This document shows, piece by piece, positions 40,688 to 49,798 of a DNA stretch of 64,000 bases. The notes beneath the pieces are model-generated. The model ran no database searches. It had not been told where the DNA came from and saw only the letters and a program-made list of their open reading frames with translations. The number at the start of each line of letters is the position of its first letter. Positions within the stretch are counted from its first letter, which is position 1. The DNA lies in contig NZ_JH725037.1 in assembly GCF_000278235.1 (NCBI RefSeq), positions 1,079,675-1,143,674 of the forward strand, written 5' to 3'. The DNA comes from Bartonella vinsonii subsp. arupensis OK-94-513 (GTDB lineage Bacteria > Pseudomonadota > Alphaproteobacteria > Rhizobiales > Rhizobiaceae). A program made the translations under genes and the position numbers.

Positions 40688-41030
40688 ATTGTTCTGGATG
40701 CTTTTTACAATAAGGGCTCTTTAAACGTCTCTCAACACTTCGTTGAGGCATGATAGCACCAGGACGACATATGGGAAGGTTTTCGGATTTATTATTTTCA
40801 CACCAACCTTGTATTGGAAAGCTAGGGCGGAAACCTGATTGCGCCATACACATTTCAATACTGGCAAATTGATTCGAATCTAGCGCCACAACCTTATCAA
40901 AATCCGGTACTCCACATTCTAAAAGTATTTTCTTTCTCCATATTGCTGGAGAAAGTGAGGGAATTGAGTTAACACATCCAGCTGTACTTAACAGAGCCAT
41001 GCAACTCAATAGTTTTAAGATTTTCTTCAT
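40671..41030 (-). CDS. Cys-rich small lipoprotein, paralogue 2 (orphan immunity candidate)
   Basis: 119 residues. A lipoprotein signal (KKILKLLSCMALLSTAGC) ends in a lipobox Cys. The mature part has paired cysteines and a conserved tail (NLPICRPGAIMPQRSVERRL, then CKKHPEQYEC). It is paralogous to the lipoprotein at 41,213-41,620, with about half the residues identical in the C-terminal half. GAGGGG precedes ATG 41030. It sits between that gene and the FHA fragment. I infer a role as an orphan immunity-type protein from context only. Confidence 0.75.
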   Translation of the reverse strand: MKKILKLLSCMALLSTAGCVNSIPSLSPAIWRKKILLECGVPDFDKVVALDSNQFASIEMCMAQSGFRPSFPIQGWCENNKSENLPICRPGAIMPQRSVERRLKSPYCKKHPEQYECKP

Positions 41031-41051
41031 TTTTCCCCTCTTTCCATGGAT

Positions 41052-41225
41052 TTATTTATGATAAAAAAGCTCGGAAGCCTGTTGATGTTTTCTGTCCATA
41101 CTGTGTTCAAGACAGGTTAGAACTAAATTGAGATGGTGGATTAAGAAAACAATCCCGCTAGTCCAAACAAAGGCAAGAATGGAGGATTGTTTCCCATCAG
41201 CAGCAGTAAGGCTTAAGGATAGCAT
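41052..41225 (-). CDS. 57-residue putative membrane protein
   Basis: Short frame between the two lipoprotein genes, beginning within the last codons of lipoprotein 1. One hydrophobic segment (SILAFVWTSGIVFLIHHL) is followed by a charged Cys-containing tail (TCLEHSMDRKHQQAS). There is no good Shine-Dalgarno; re-initiation after the lipoprotein stop would be needed. Family not recognised. Could be a remnant. Confidence 0.4.
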   Translation of the reverse strand: MLSLSLTAADGKQSSILAFVWTSGIVFLIHHLNLVLTCLEHSMDRKHQQASELFYHK

Positions 41226-41620
41226 TCATATTGTTCTGGATGCTTTTTACAAAACGGGCTATTTAAGCGCTTCTTGACACTTCGCTGTGGTATGACAGCT
41301 CCTGGACGGCAAATCGGGAGGTTTTCTTCTTTAAATGTATAACACCAGTTACCTCTCCCTTTATAGTAGAATCCTGCTTGGATCATACAAGCATGAATAG
41401 TTGCCCATCCATTATTGCTTACCTCTCTATTTTCTGAATCCTCATCATATGGGGTAGGCATTCCACATTCTAATAAGGCTTTTTTTATTTCAAGCTTATC
41501 TGCGCCAAGCTTCTTCCACCAATATACCTCTCCTGGGGGAGATTTGTCGATATTTGATATGTCACATCCAGAAATACTTAACAGAATGAACCCGCTCAAT
41601 AACTTTAAGATTTGTTTCAT
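41213..41620 (-). CDS. Cys-rich small lipoprotein, paralogue 1 (candidate immunity protein of the FHA effector)
   Basis: 135 residues from ATG 41620, which overlaps the fhaB stop as ATGA and follows GGAGAAAAAA. An upstream in-frame ATG at 41632 is less likely. The lipobox is ILLSISGC. The mature part contains LLECGMPTPYDED, a GNWCYTFKEENLPICRPGAVIPQRS block and CKKHPEQYEC, shared with paralogue 2. Strict coupling to the FHA C-terminus and a periplasm/membrane destination fit an immunity or accessory protein protecting against an envelope-acting effector. This is inference. Confidence 0.8.
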   Translation of the reverse strand: MKQILKLLSGFILLSISGCDISNIDKSPPGEVYWWKKLGADKLEIKKALLECGMPTPYDEDSENREVSNNGWATIHACMIQAGFYYKGRGNWCYTFKEENLPICRPGAVIPQRSVKKRLNSPFCKKHPEQYECYP

Positions 41621-44600
41621 TTTTTTCTCCATAAATAACCTAAATCTAAATTATCTAAAATCGAATAAACTGAATAAATCGGTAGAGTATGAGCGGTTCC
41701 ATAACGCCCAATACATTCTTTACTCGCATTACCATAACAATTATGCGTACTAGGATCAGAGCCAAATATCGCTCCTCCTTGCTCTCTCAGTGGGAGTGCT
41801 GGTGGAAATAATAAATAGAATGGATTGAACGGCACCTTATAAGTAGTCGGTGGATTGCCGCCAAATCCTGTACCAATGGGGTCAAGTAGATGGTTTTGTA
41901 AATAAACATGATCTTTTTTCCCATCGCTTACGATATATACTGTATTTGCCATCGATAGAGAATTATAAGCAGGTCCAAAAAGATAGATATCTGTTTTTTG
42001 TCCTATACCGTGGATGCCACGCTTTTCAAAGTCATGCAATCCATTGCCTACTGTCGAGCCAGCACGGCTATGCGCATCAACAATCGCCCCCTTATTGCCA
42101 TAACGATAGATAAAATCCTGGAACTTCTTTGTTGAATTACTCCATCCCCCAAAATACTCATAAATCGCTACCCCTACTTCTACTTCCCATGAGTCAGCTT
42201 TTGGGTGGTATGTAAAATAAAGGGGCTCATTCTTATTATCAGCCAACTGGACGGCATTACGTGCTGCTTCATCTGGCGTGTTAAAAATGCCATTGTAGAA
42301 CATACGTCTGTTGCCATCAGAGCCGGCTTTTAAATACTTCTCTTCCTCTGGTGTTAAATAATGATACAGAGGTATTTTTTTATCATTGCTGTCTGTTATA
42401 TATTGTCCATTTTTATCTGTTGCATAGATGACATTGCCATTTTCATCATGCAAAACCTCACCCTCGGGATGCTCTTTGACATTTGCGATTTCGCGCACTT
42501 TGCCCCAGTATCCAAATCCTTCATCTGATAAATCATTGATCATATTGAGGCGATTATGTAGTGCCTCCTCAAGTGGTGTGGCATCCAGCGGCACTACAGC
42601 TTGGTGTGCTGCTGCGGTGTTGCGGTTGAGGGTATCAATGATTTGTCCAGCATCTTGCCCCATCGCTCTCTGGTTGGTTGCATCGGTTAAGATGATGGTG
42701 CCATCGCTGATGGCGGATTTGGTTTCCCCTTCTGCTCCATCCTTGGCTTTGCCATGACTTAAAGCATTTTTGGCAATGTTTTTTATCGTGTCGTTCCCAG
42801 AAACGCTAACCCCATGGCTGCTAGCTTGGGCATGCGCACTGTTGGTGATGTCACTGGTACTGATGCTTCCTGTGGTCAGGCTGTTTTTGTCTGGCGACGC
42901 GGTGCTGGCAATCAGTCCTCCAGTCAGCGTTGTTTGGTTTTTTACCGTGATATCAAAACCGCCATCACCGGCTTTGACCCCTGATTGTTCTACAACACTG
43001 TGATAATCGCTGGAGGATTGATCCTTTTGTAAGGAGAAGCTTGTCGAGCCTGCATCAAAACTTTTGCTCCCACCAAACCCAACAGAAGCTGATTTCTGCT
43101 TGTTAGAGGTTTGACCCGTATCACTGCGGCTGGTAATGGTCAAATCACCACCAACATTCATTTCTACATGGTCTCCAGAAACTACAGCTCCCGCAAGTGT
43201 GGTGTCTCCCCCACTGTTGGTGTGAACAGTACCCGTGCCACTAATATGGGCGTTTTTCTGGTGAACTTCTTCACTGGAGCCTTCTCCTTGACTAAAGGAA
43301 GCATTGCCTGTTCCCCCTGCACCACCAGTACCATAGCTCGTACCAACATTAACCGAAGCACTTTCACTTCTGTTTTGTGTGCTTTGCGTGTTTTGTGCAC
43401 TTTCAAGGGTGATATCTTTTCCTGCTTCTAAGTTGATATTCCCGCTTTTCTCATCATTTGCATAAACAGGGTTGGTGCCAGCGATAATGTCAGCTCCAAC
43501 ACCATGGATACTGCCTTTGTGGGCTTGCATGTTAACAGAACGCCCTGCTTCCATTGTCCCTGTCACCGCCGTGGAGGTTTGAGAAGAGGCTTCTGCTTTC
43601 TCTGTCTTAAAGCCCACGGTCACACTCGCAGAAGCATCAGCCATATTGGTAAGAGCATCCTTGGTGGCCCTCCCCAACCCTCCTAATGGGCTACTCAGTC
43701 CTTTGCTGATATTGCCCCTTTCCCCTGTATTGCCAGTCAGCCAACTCACAAAATTCCTACCCTTGTTAAAGAGGTGATTGATTTTCATGCCGGTCAGTAC
43801 GCCATTAATAACTGTGTTATTTCCATCCTTATTATTCATGTGGTCCGCTGAATCTTTTAAGCCTTGTACAGTATCAAGAACACCCACATTGACAGTGGTT
43901 GTAACACCAGCAAAGGACTTTTCATGGGTTTCTTGTGTATTGGAGATATCATGGCTTTCCGATAGTGTGATAGTATTGCCGGCATCGATATTTAGATCAC
44001 GATCCGCCAAAACATCTGCCGCTTGCATGGTCACATCATTGCCGGCGGTAATCTGTACATCGTTCTTCGCCGTGATGTGCGATTGAACAGAAGTCGTTTC
44101 CTTCTGATCGCCTGTGTCTTTCGCGCTGGCAATCCCAACACCGACAGAGGCACTGCTGCTGCTCTTTTCAAACTGAATGCCAAAACCTTCCCGCTCTTCC
44201 TTTGAGCTTGACTGATGACTGTTCTGACCAACAAGCACATTGACATCACGTGCTGCGGTGAGATTAACATTTTCCCCTGCAACATCAGAGCCCACAATTG
44301 TCACATCTTTTTTGGTGGCAGTGATATTGATAGTGCCATCCGCATTCAAAGAAGAGCCTTGATGTTCAAAACTCTCTTCATTTTGTGTTTTGCCTTCACT
44401 TCCATATATCGACACAAAGCCTTTGCCTGATCCCACACCAAAACCAGACTCATGCTCCTCTGAATGGCTGCTATGGTGGTCTGTCATGCCATCAATCGTC
44501 ACATCTTCCGCACTCACATTGATGTCTTGACCGGAAAGCAGATGAGAAGCAGAAATCTTGGCATCTCCTTGTGCTTCCATATCAATGTTGCCTGTCGCAC

Positions 44601-47600
44601 CTAGAACAGAGGAAACCGTTGTGGTGTGCGATTCAGATTTATTGGAAGATTCATCGTGCAAAAGGCTACTTGATGAGGATTGCTGTTGCTGATCAAACTG
44701 TTCTTGAGCGCCTTTGATGACAATCTTTCCCCCAGAGTGAATGGAAATATCCGCTTGTTTCTGATCTTCTGCTGTTTCCTTTCCTTTGCCAGCAAGAACC
44801 ATTGACCCAATGATGGTAGTATCATTTCCCGATTCAAGAGCAACCCCTTCACCCCCTGTAACGCTTGAGCCTACCACTTGGGTAGCATCAATCTTGTTAT
44901 GCTCAGATTTGCTGCTACTAAATGTTCCCCCATCTTTGTGGTACGACATCTCATAATGTAGGCTATCCTCTGCATTGGTAATCACAATATCGTTGCTGGC
45001 TTTCAGCCCCACTTTTTTCTCAGCCGCGACAGAACTGCCTGTGATGGTGAGATCATGCTTTTTGCCATCCTGCCCGGCAACAACAGTGGTATCACCTCCC
45101 GATTTTATTGACGAGCCCTGGGAAACCGAGACTTGCATATCAGCTTTCGTGTTGTTGGTATGAAGATGATCCTCCATTTCATCGTTTCTCACCCCTATCG
45201 CTATTTCCCCTTGGGCACCAAGAGCAACATTGCCCTTGGCATCTATATATGAAGCAGCCATATGAATATCTTGACCGGAGATAACAGTGGTCTCTTTTCC
45301 AGAACTTAAATGAGAACCATTGTGTAAGGCTACATGAGAGGTTTGATCCCCGTGATAGCTATTGGCACTGTTGCGTGTCGCATCAATGGAAATATTTTTC
45401 TCAGCTTGTAAATGCAGACTCTCCTTTGCTTGAACATCAGAACCTAGAACATTCAAATCTTTTCCAGAGACAAATGTCATTGAGCCTCCAGAGTGTACTT
45501 GCGATTTATGATGCATGGTAGCATCACTGTTCTCGCTGTGGTGGTGGGTTTCTGCTGAGCCTATCGTCAAATCACCTTGTTCTGTGGCCATGGCAAGATC
45601 ACCTCCGGTGGTGATCCCCACCCCTGAGGCGGTGATATCTTGCTTGGCAATCACCGTTGCATTGCCCCCTGTAGAAAGCGCATTGGTGTTTAATACTGTC
45701 TCCACGCCGTCAACCGTTGTGCGTCCTGCATCCAAACGAATATTGTTCTCCGCAAGTAAAACAGCATCACCACCAGCAGCAAAATGCCCCCCTTGACTGA
45801 GAATATCCCCACCATGCACATACAATTGGTGGTTTGCCGCAATCCGCCCGGAATTGTTTATCGTGGAATTGCTCGTATTTTGGCTGGTGATATTGACATC
45901 ATCCCCCATGATCAAAGCCCCAGCAGAAACAAAGGAGGCTCTGTCTTTTTCAGGGATGTAAAGCACCGGTGCATAAACATCCATGCCCTTGACCTGTTGG
46001 CGCACATAAATCACCATCGGGGCTTCTAGGGACGCCAATTGTTCTTCACTCAAAGCCTCACCAAAGGGGAGATTGTGTGCTTTTGCATATTCTGCCCCGA
46101 TATCAAGCAAGGTTTTAACTTGTTCAATAGCATCACTTCCAGGAATAAAGGAACCTTTTCCCAAACCTTGACCAACCAGATCACGCATTTGTTTCTCAAT
46201 CAATTGCTTTTCGAAATAAGCATCCCCTAAGAAAAAAATCTCCCGATCAGGTTTGTAACCAATTCTGTTTAAATAATAGGCTGAGCCATAAAACTTGCCA
46301 ACATCAAGGAATTCTGCCCGCGTTTCATAAAGGAAATTCTGGTTGGGTAGCGTGCCCCCAACTCCACCCGATTGGGGTTTTGGTAAAGGCAATGAACTCC
46401 CATCCGAAACACCAGCTGTACCATCTAAGGCGATATTTGGCGTAAACAAAGCACCAGCCCCAGTCAAACCGCTCAGCGCCCCTAGTGGATCACCCCCAAC
46501 GGTTTTTGCTTCAAAATGCGCATCCCCTGTAATTGAACCTTCCGCTGCCGTGTTGTGGAGTTGATCGACCACCAAATTCAACGTGCCACCCGCTTGGACA
46601 AGACCAGGAACGCTCTCCAAAGCTTCTGAACGAATATGGCGAACAGCACCATTGGCTATGTCTAAAGAAACATCCCGGCTTCCATCAGCTTTATAGCCAT
46701 AACAATAAGCATCCGTATTTGCATCACAACCCATATAGGTGTTTTTATAAGCTGTTGCTCCTAAATTGGTGAGCATATTGGCTTGGATATCTGCATTTCC
46801 TTCCGCTCTTATAATGCTATAATGGTTGTCAATGCTATCTGCGTTAATGATAAGATTACCGTGAGATTCTATCATCCCCTGAACGGTAGGTTTATGCGAA
46901 AATGCTTGCGTGACAGTCTTTTCTGTCATATGTGACCAGTTTTCGTTTATTGACTCGAAAAAGCCTCCCTTCCACCGAGAACCATTCCATTGATAGCGTT
47001 TTACCGACTTTTGATCATAGACAGGTTTAAATTCCCAACTAAAAGCCTTATAGACTGTTCCATCGCTTGAAATTGCTGTGCCATAGGTTTCTTCTTTGCT
47101 TGCCCAAAAAGGAACATCCAAAAAAATTTTTACGTGTCCTTTAAAAGGTCCCGTATGACTTTGATGTTCGTGCCCCGTTCCCCACTGGTTGGGACCATCT
47201 TGATATAACATTCCATCGCTGAGCCTATCAGAACCCTCTGGTTTTTCGAATGCGATGGCAATTTCTTCAGTTTTTTCGGTGATTTCTGGCGTACTATCGG
47301 CTTCGTTTTTCAGGGTGTTGGTTTGAATATTTAAGTTGCCACCTGCTTGAATAAAGCCCGCTTTATTGACAAGCGAAAGGCTCTTTCCTGTACCTTCTGC
47401 ATTGGTAAAAAACAAATCACCCTCTGCCATAATGGCACCAAAATCATTCAACACAGTGCCATCAACTTGTAAAGCACCATTGCCCTTCACATAAATTAAA
47501 CCCGTCTTACTGTTGCTGACATCCCCCGTTACGATAAAGGCTAAATCCTGTCCCGATGCCAATTGACCGCTATTCTCTAAACGGCCCGTTTTGATCACAA

Positions 47601-49773
47601 AATCTCGTGCCGCTAAAACCGATGTAGTCTCATCCACCATAACGCCTGGAGCAACAAAGAGAATATCTCCACTCCCCCCCTCATCGGTAATGGCTTGTAG
47701 CCGTGCATGGTGAATATCAAGAACATTGGTGCTGTTAAAATCTAAACCGCCATACGTCAATTCGCTGCCCGAGACATCAATATGATCTGCAATTAAATAC
47801 AGCGTTTGCGGCGTGTAAATATGAGAACGATCATTGCTCAAATCTAGAGTTGTTGCCGTCAATCTCACATCCCCCTTAGCAGACAGCTCATTCTCAACAC
47901 TGATCCCTCCAGACACTGATGTCAGGGTTGCTGTGCCATAGCCCATGACCTGATCATAATAAATGTCGTTGCCAGCAAAAAGATCAATATTGCCACCACT
48001 GATAATATGTTCAACCTTTATACCCCTTTGTGCCGTGATAGAAAGGGAACCTTTGTCATAAAAAACAAGAGCACCGGAAGGATTCGAAGGGCTCACTTGA
48101 GAGCTAACAAAATCTAAACCTGTCATCAGTGTGCCTGCATCAAGGCTGCCTACCGTTAAAACGGCATCATCGCCCGTTATCAGAGAAGCAAAATCAACCG
48201 CCCCGCCATCAATATTGGCCTTGCCATAGGCTAAAACTTGTCCAAAATGAACGGGGGCATTTGTGTTTAGTTGTGCATGGATTGCTACATTTTGGTGAGA
48301 CAATATCGATTGGGAAACAAAAAGCCCATCATGCGAAACCAGTGTCACATCTCCTGCCCCATAAATATTTGTGGCATTAATGCTCCCTCCAACACTTTCG
48401 AGGTCAACATCTCCTTGGGCACCAAGAACAACAACACCAGCAGCACCCGTTGCCGCCATATCAACCCCACCAGCTAAAAGACCAGCTTGGATATCACCAC
48501 CGGCATGTGCCTTAAGGGTTCCTTCAGCTAACACTATCCCCTCAATGTTCAGATCTCCACCCGCCTCAAGAACCATATCAGCACCAGATCCAAGCCCAGC
48601 AACTTTCATAGCATCAAGCGAAGACAGCTGCATATTGCCCCCAGAGGTCGCTTTGCCTGAAATCGATAAAAGCCCATCTTGCGCATCTACTTTCAAATCA
48701 CCATCAGCGCCAACCATCTCTAATGTGACATCTTTTTTGGCTGCAATCTCAATATGTTTTTTCGATGTAACGCTTTTTGCCAATATGCTCTTGCTCTTTG
48801 ATTGAAGAACAACACCCCCATGACCAAAAACATTTTTTAAGGAAATTTTTCCATCAGCTGAAAGCTGTAACTGCCCCACATTGGCCGCCATATCATGACG
48901 CATCCGAACGCCAACACCTTGTTCTGTCGCTACAAGTTTAATGCGATCCGCCTGCAAGGCGCCCAGTGCAGAACCATCTATCGCATATTCCGGTTTGCCC
49001 GTAATATCGGTGAGCTCCTTCATTTGACGAGAAGCATAATCAAAATGCCCCGTTCCAGCACTCACACCAATCTCCCTGCCCGCAACAGCTCCTTCAAAAT
49101 GCACCGTGCGTGAGACAATATCAACAATATCAACAGCTCCCTTGCCAGAGAAAAAATTCGCTCCCTTTGCTCCAAAGCTGATATCCCCACCTCGCACCTC
49201 AAAGCCTTTCAGAAAACCGCTTGCATCAATTTCGGGGAGACCCGTGGTTAAGGTTGCATGGGGCGTATTGATAAAGCCACAACCATCACAACTGATCCCA
49301 TTGGGATTGGCTATAATCACATCGGCTTGACGCCCAAAAACTTCCGCTGGGCCATTAAGCGCACTACGCTTGCTGCTGGTCACTTCATTTAAAATCACTG
49401 TTGCAGAACCCGTGGAACGCAAATGCGGATTGCCCGGCATAATGCCTCCCAATTGCGATTGCCCTACTTCTTGTGCATGATTGTTGAAAATAACGCCGGG
49501 ATTGCCAATATTGAAATCGTAATATTTATTGTGCGATAAACCCTTGCCATTGGGGGTAACAATATCTATCGAGGGAACCCCATTGGGCGCTGCCACTATA
49601 TCCGGACGATATGCGCTACCTGCGTTAGGATCAGAAGCAATTTGCGCTTGGAGCATGGAAGGCTGTAACAAAACAGAAAAACCTATCCCACTGAGTAAAA
49701 CCTTTTTAAGCATCGTACTAGAAACTAAAGCTCCCACTAAAGCTGCTCTGTTTGTTCTCTTCTCATATCTCAT
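41617..49773 (-). CDS. fhaB: filamentous haemagglutinin / TpsA-type exoprotein with effector-like C-terminus
   Basis: 2,718 residues. The N-terminus has an extended signal region (TNRAALVGALVSSTMLKK), then the TPS secretion domain with NPNG at 156-159 and a Cys pair at 162/165 (GISCDGCGF). A long beta-helix of haemagglutinin repeats follows (GGDTTVVAGQD, GNVNLTAARDV-like blocks). After GTIILTDATN (residue 2367) the sequence switches to a non-repetitive C-terminal region of about 350 residues. That region contains AHSRAGS (Ser 2569) and a late HNCYG (His 2677), resembling a serine hydrolase or lipase-like effector. The region is visibly richer in G+C than the core genome. GGGGAG precedes ATG 49773; the transporter gene lies 25 bp upstream. 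Confidence 0.93.
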   Translation of the reverse strand: MRYEKRTNRAALVGALVSSTMLKKVLLSGIGFSVLLQPSMLQAQIASDPNAGSAYRPDIVAAPNGVPSIDIVTPNGKGLSHNKYYDFNIGNPGVIFNNHAQEVGQSQLGGIMPGNPHLRSTGSATVILNEVTSSKRSALNGPAEVFGRQADVIIANPNGISCDGCGFINTPHATLTTGLPEIDASGFLKGFEVRGGDISFGAKGANFFSGKGAVDIVDIVSRTVHFEGAVAGREIGVSAGTGHFDYASRQMKELTDITGKPEYAIDGSALGALQADRIKLVATEQGVGVRMRHDMAANVGQLQLSADGKISLKNVFGHGGVVLQSKSKSILAKSVTSKKHIEIAAKKDVTLEMVGADGDLKVDAQDGLLSISGKATSGGNMQLSSLDAMKVAGLGSGADMVLEAGGDLNIEGIVLAEGTLKAHAGGDIQAGLLAGGVDMAATGAAGVVVLGAQGDVDLESVGGSINATNIYGAGDVTLVSHDGLFVSQSILSHQNVAIHAQLNTNAPVHFGQVLAYGKANIDGGAVDFASLITGDDAVLTVGSLDAGTLMTGLDFVSSQVSPSNPSGALVFYDKGSLSITAQRGIKVEHIISGGNIDLFAGNDIYYDQVMGYGTATLTSVSGGISVENELSAKGDVRLTATTLDLSNDRSHIYTPQTLYLIADHIDVSGSELTYGGLDFNSTNVLDIHHARLQAITDEGGSGDILFVAPGVMVDETTSVLAARDFVIKTGRLENSGQLASGQDLAFIVTGDVSNSKTGLIYVKGNGALQVDGTVLNDFGAIMAEGDLFFTNAEGTGKSLSLVNKAGFIQAGGNLNIQTNTLKNEADSTPEITEKTEEIAIAFEKPEGSDRLSDGMLYQDGPNQWGTGHEHQSHTGPFKGHVKIFLDVPFWASKEETYGTAISSDGTVYKAFSWEFKPVYDQKSVKRYQWNGSRWKGGFFESINENWSHMTEKTVTQAFSHKPTVQGMIESHGNLIINADSIDNHYSIIRAEGNADIQANMLTNLGATAYKNTYMGCDANTDAYCYGYKADGSRDVSLDIANGAVRHIRSEALESVPGLVQAGGTLNLVVDQLHNTAAEGSITGDAHFEAKTVGGDPLGALSGLTGAGALFTPNIALDGTAGVSDGSSLPLPKPQSGGVGGTLPNQNFLYETRAEFLDVGKFYGSAYYLNRIGYKPDREIFFLGDAYFEKQLIEKQMRDLVGQGLGKGSFIPGSDAIEQVKTLLDIGAEYAKAHNLPFGEALSEEQLASLEAPMVIYVRQQVKGMDVYAPVLYIPEKDRASFVSAGALIMGDDVNITSQNTSNSTINNSGRIAANHQLYVHGGDILSQGGHFAAGGDAVLLAENNIRLDAGRTTVDGVETVLNTNALSTGGNATVIAKQDITASGVGITTGGDLAMATEQGDLTIGSAETHHHSENSDATMHHKSQVHSGGSMTFVSGKDLNVLGSDVQAKESLHLQAEKNISIDATRNSANSYHGDQTSHVALHNGSHLSSGKETTVISGQDIHMAASYIDAKGNVALGAQGEIAIGVRNDEMEDHLHTNNTKADMQVSVSQGSSIKSGGDTTVVAGQDGKKHDLTITGSSVAAEKKVGLKASNDIVITNAEDSLHYEMSYHKDGGTFSSSKSEHNKIDATQVVGSSVTGGEGVALESGNDTTIIGSMVLAGKGKETAEDQKQADISIHSGGKIVIKGAQEQFDQQQQSSSSSLLHDESSNKSESHTTTVSSVLGATGNIDMEAQGDAKISASHLLSGQDINVSAEDVTIDGMTDHHSSHSEEHESGFGVGSGKGFVSIYGSEGKTQNEESFEHQGSSLNADGTINITATKKDVTIVGSDVAGENVNLTAARDVNVLVGQNSHQSSSKEEREGFGIQFEKSSSSASVGVGIASAKDTGDQKETTSVQSHITAKNDVQITAGNDVTMQAADVLADRDLNIDAGNTITLSESHDISNTQETHEKSFAGVTTTVNVGVLDTVQGLKDSADHMNNKDGNNTVINGVLTGMKINHLFNKGRNFVSWLTGNTGERGNISKGLSSPLGGLGRATKDALTNMADASASVTVGFKTEKAEASSQTSTAVTGTMEAGRSVNMQAHKGSIHGVGADIIAGTNPVYANDEKSGNINLEAGKDITLESAQNTQSTQNRSESASVNVGTSYGTGGAGGTGNASFSQGEGSSEEVHQKNAHISGTGTVHTNSGGDTTLAGAVVSGDHVEMNVGGDLTITSRSDTGQTSNKQKSASVGFGGSKSFDAGSTSFSLQKDQSSSDYHSVVEQSGVKAGDGGFDITVKNQTTLTGGLIASTASPDKNSLTTGSISTSDITNSAHAQASSHGVSVSGNDTIKNIAKNALSHGKAKDGAEGETKSAISDGTIILTDATNQRAMGQDAGQIIDTLNRNTAAAHQAVVPLDATPLEEALHNRLNMINDLSDEGFGYWGKVREIANVKEHPEGEVLHDENGNVIYATDKNGQYITDSNDKKIPLYHYLTPEEEKYLKAGSDGNRRMFYNGIFNTPDEAARNAVQLADNKNEPLYFTYHPKADSWEVEVGVAIYEYFGGWSNSTKKFQDFIYRYGNKGAIVDAHSRAGSTVGNGLHDFEKRGIHGIGQKTDIYLFGPAYNSLSMANTVYIVSDGKKDHVYLQNHLLDPIGTGFGGNPPTTYKVPFNPFYLLFPPALPLREQGGAIFGSDPSTHNCYGNASKECIGRYGTAHTLPIYSVYSILDNLDLGYLWRKK

Positions 49774-49798
49774 GCTTTAACTCCCCACTAAAAGATGC

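Noticed and set aside
41850..49780. Many open frames of 60-144 codons on the plus strand opposite fhaB
   Set aside because: They mirror the codon periodicity of the FHA repeats, have no start signals and no recognisable family.
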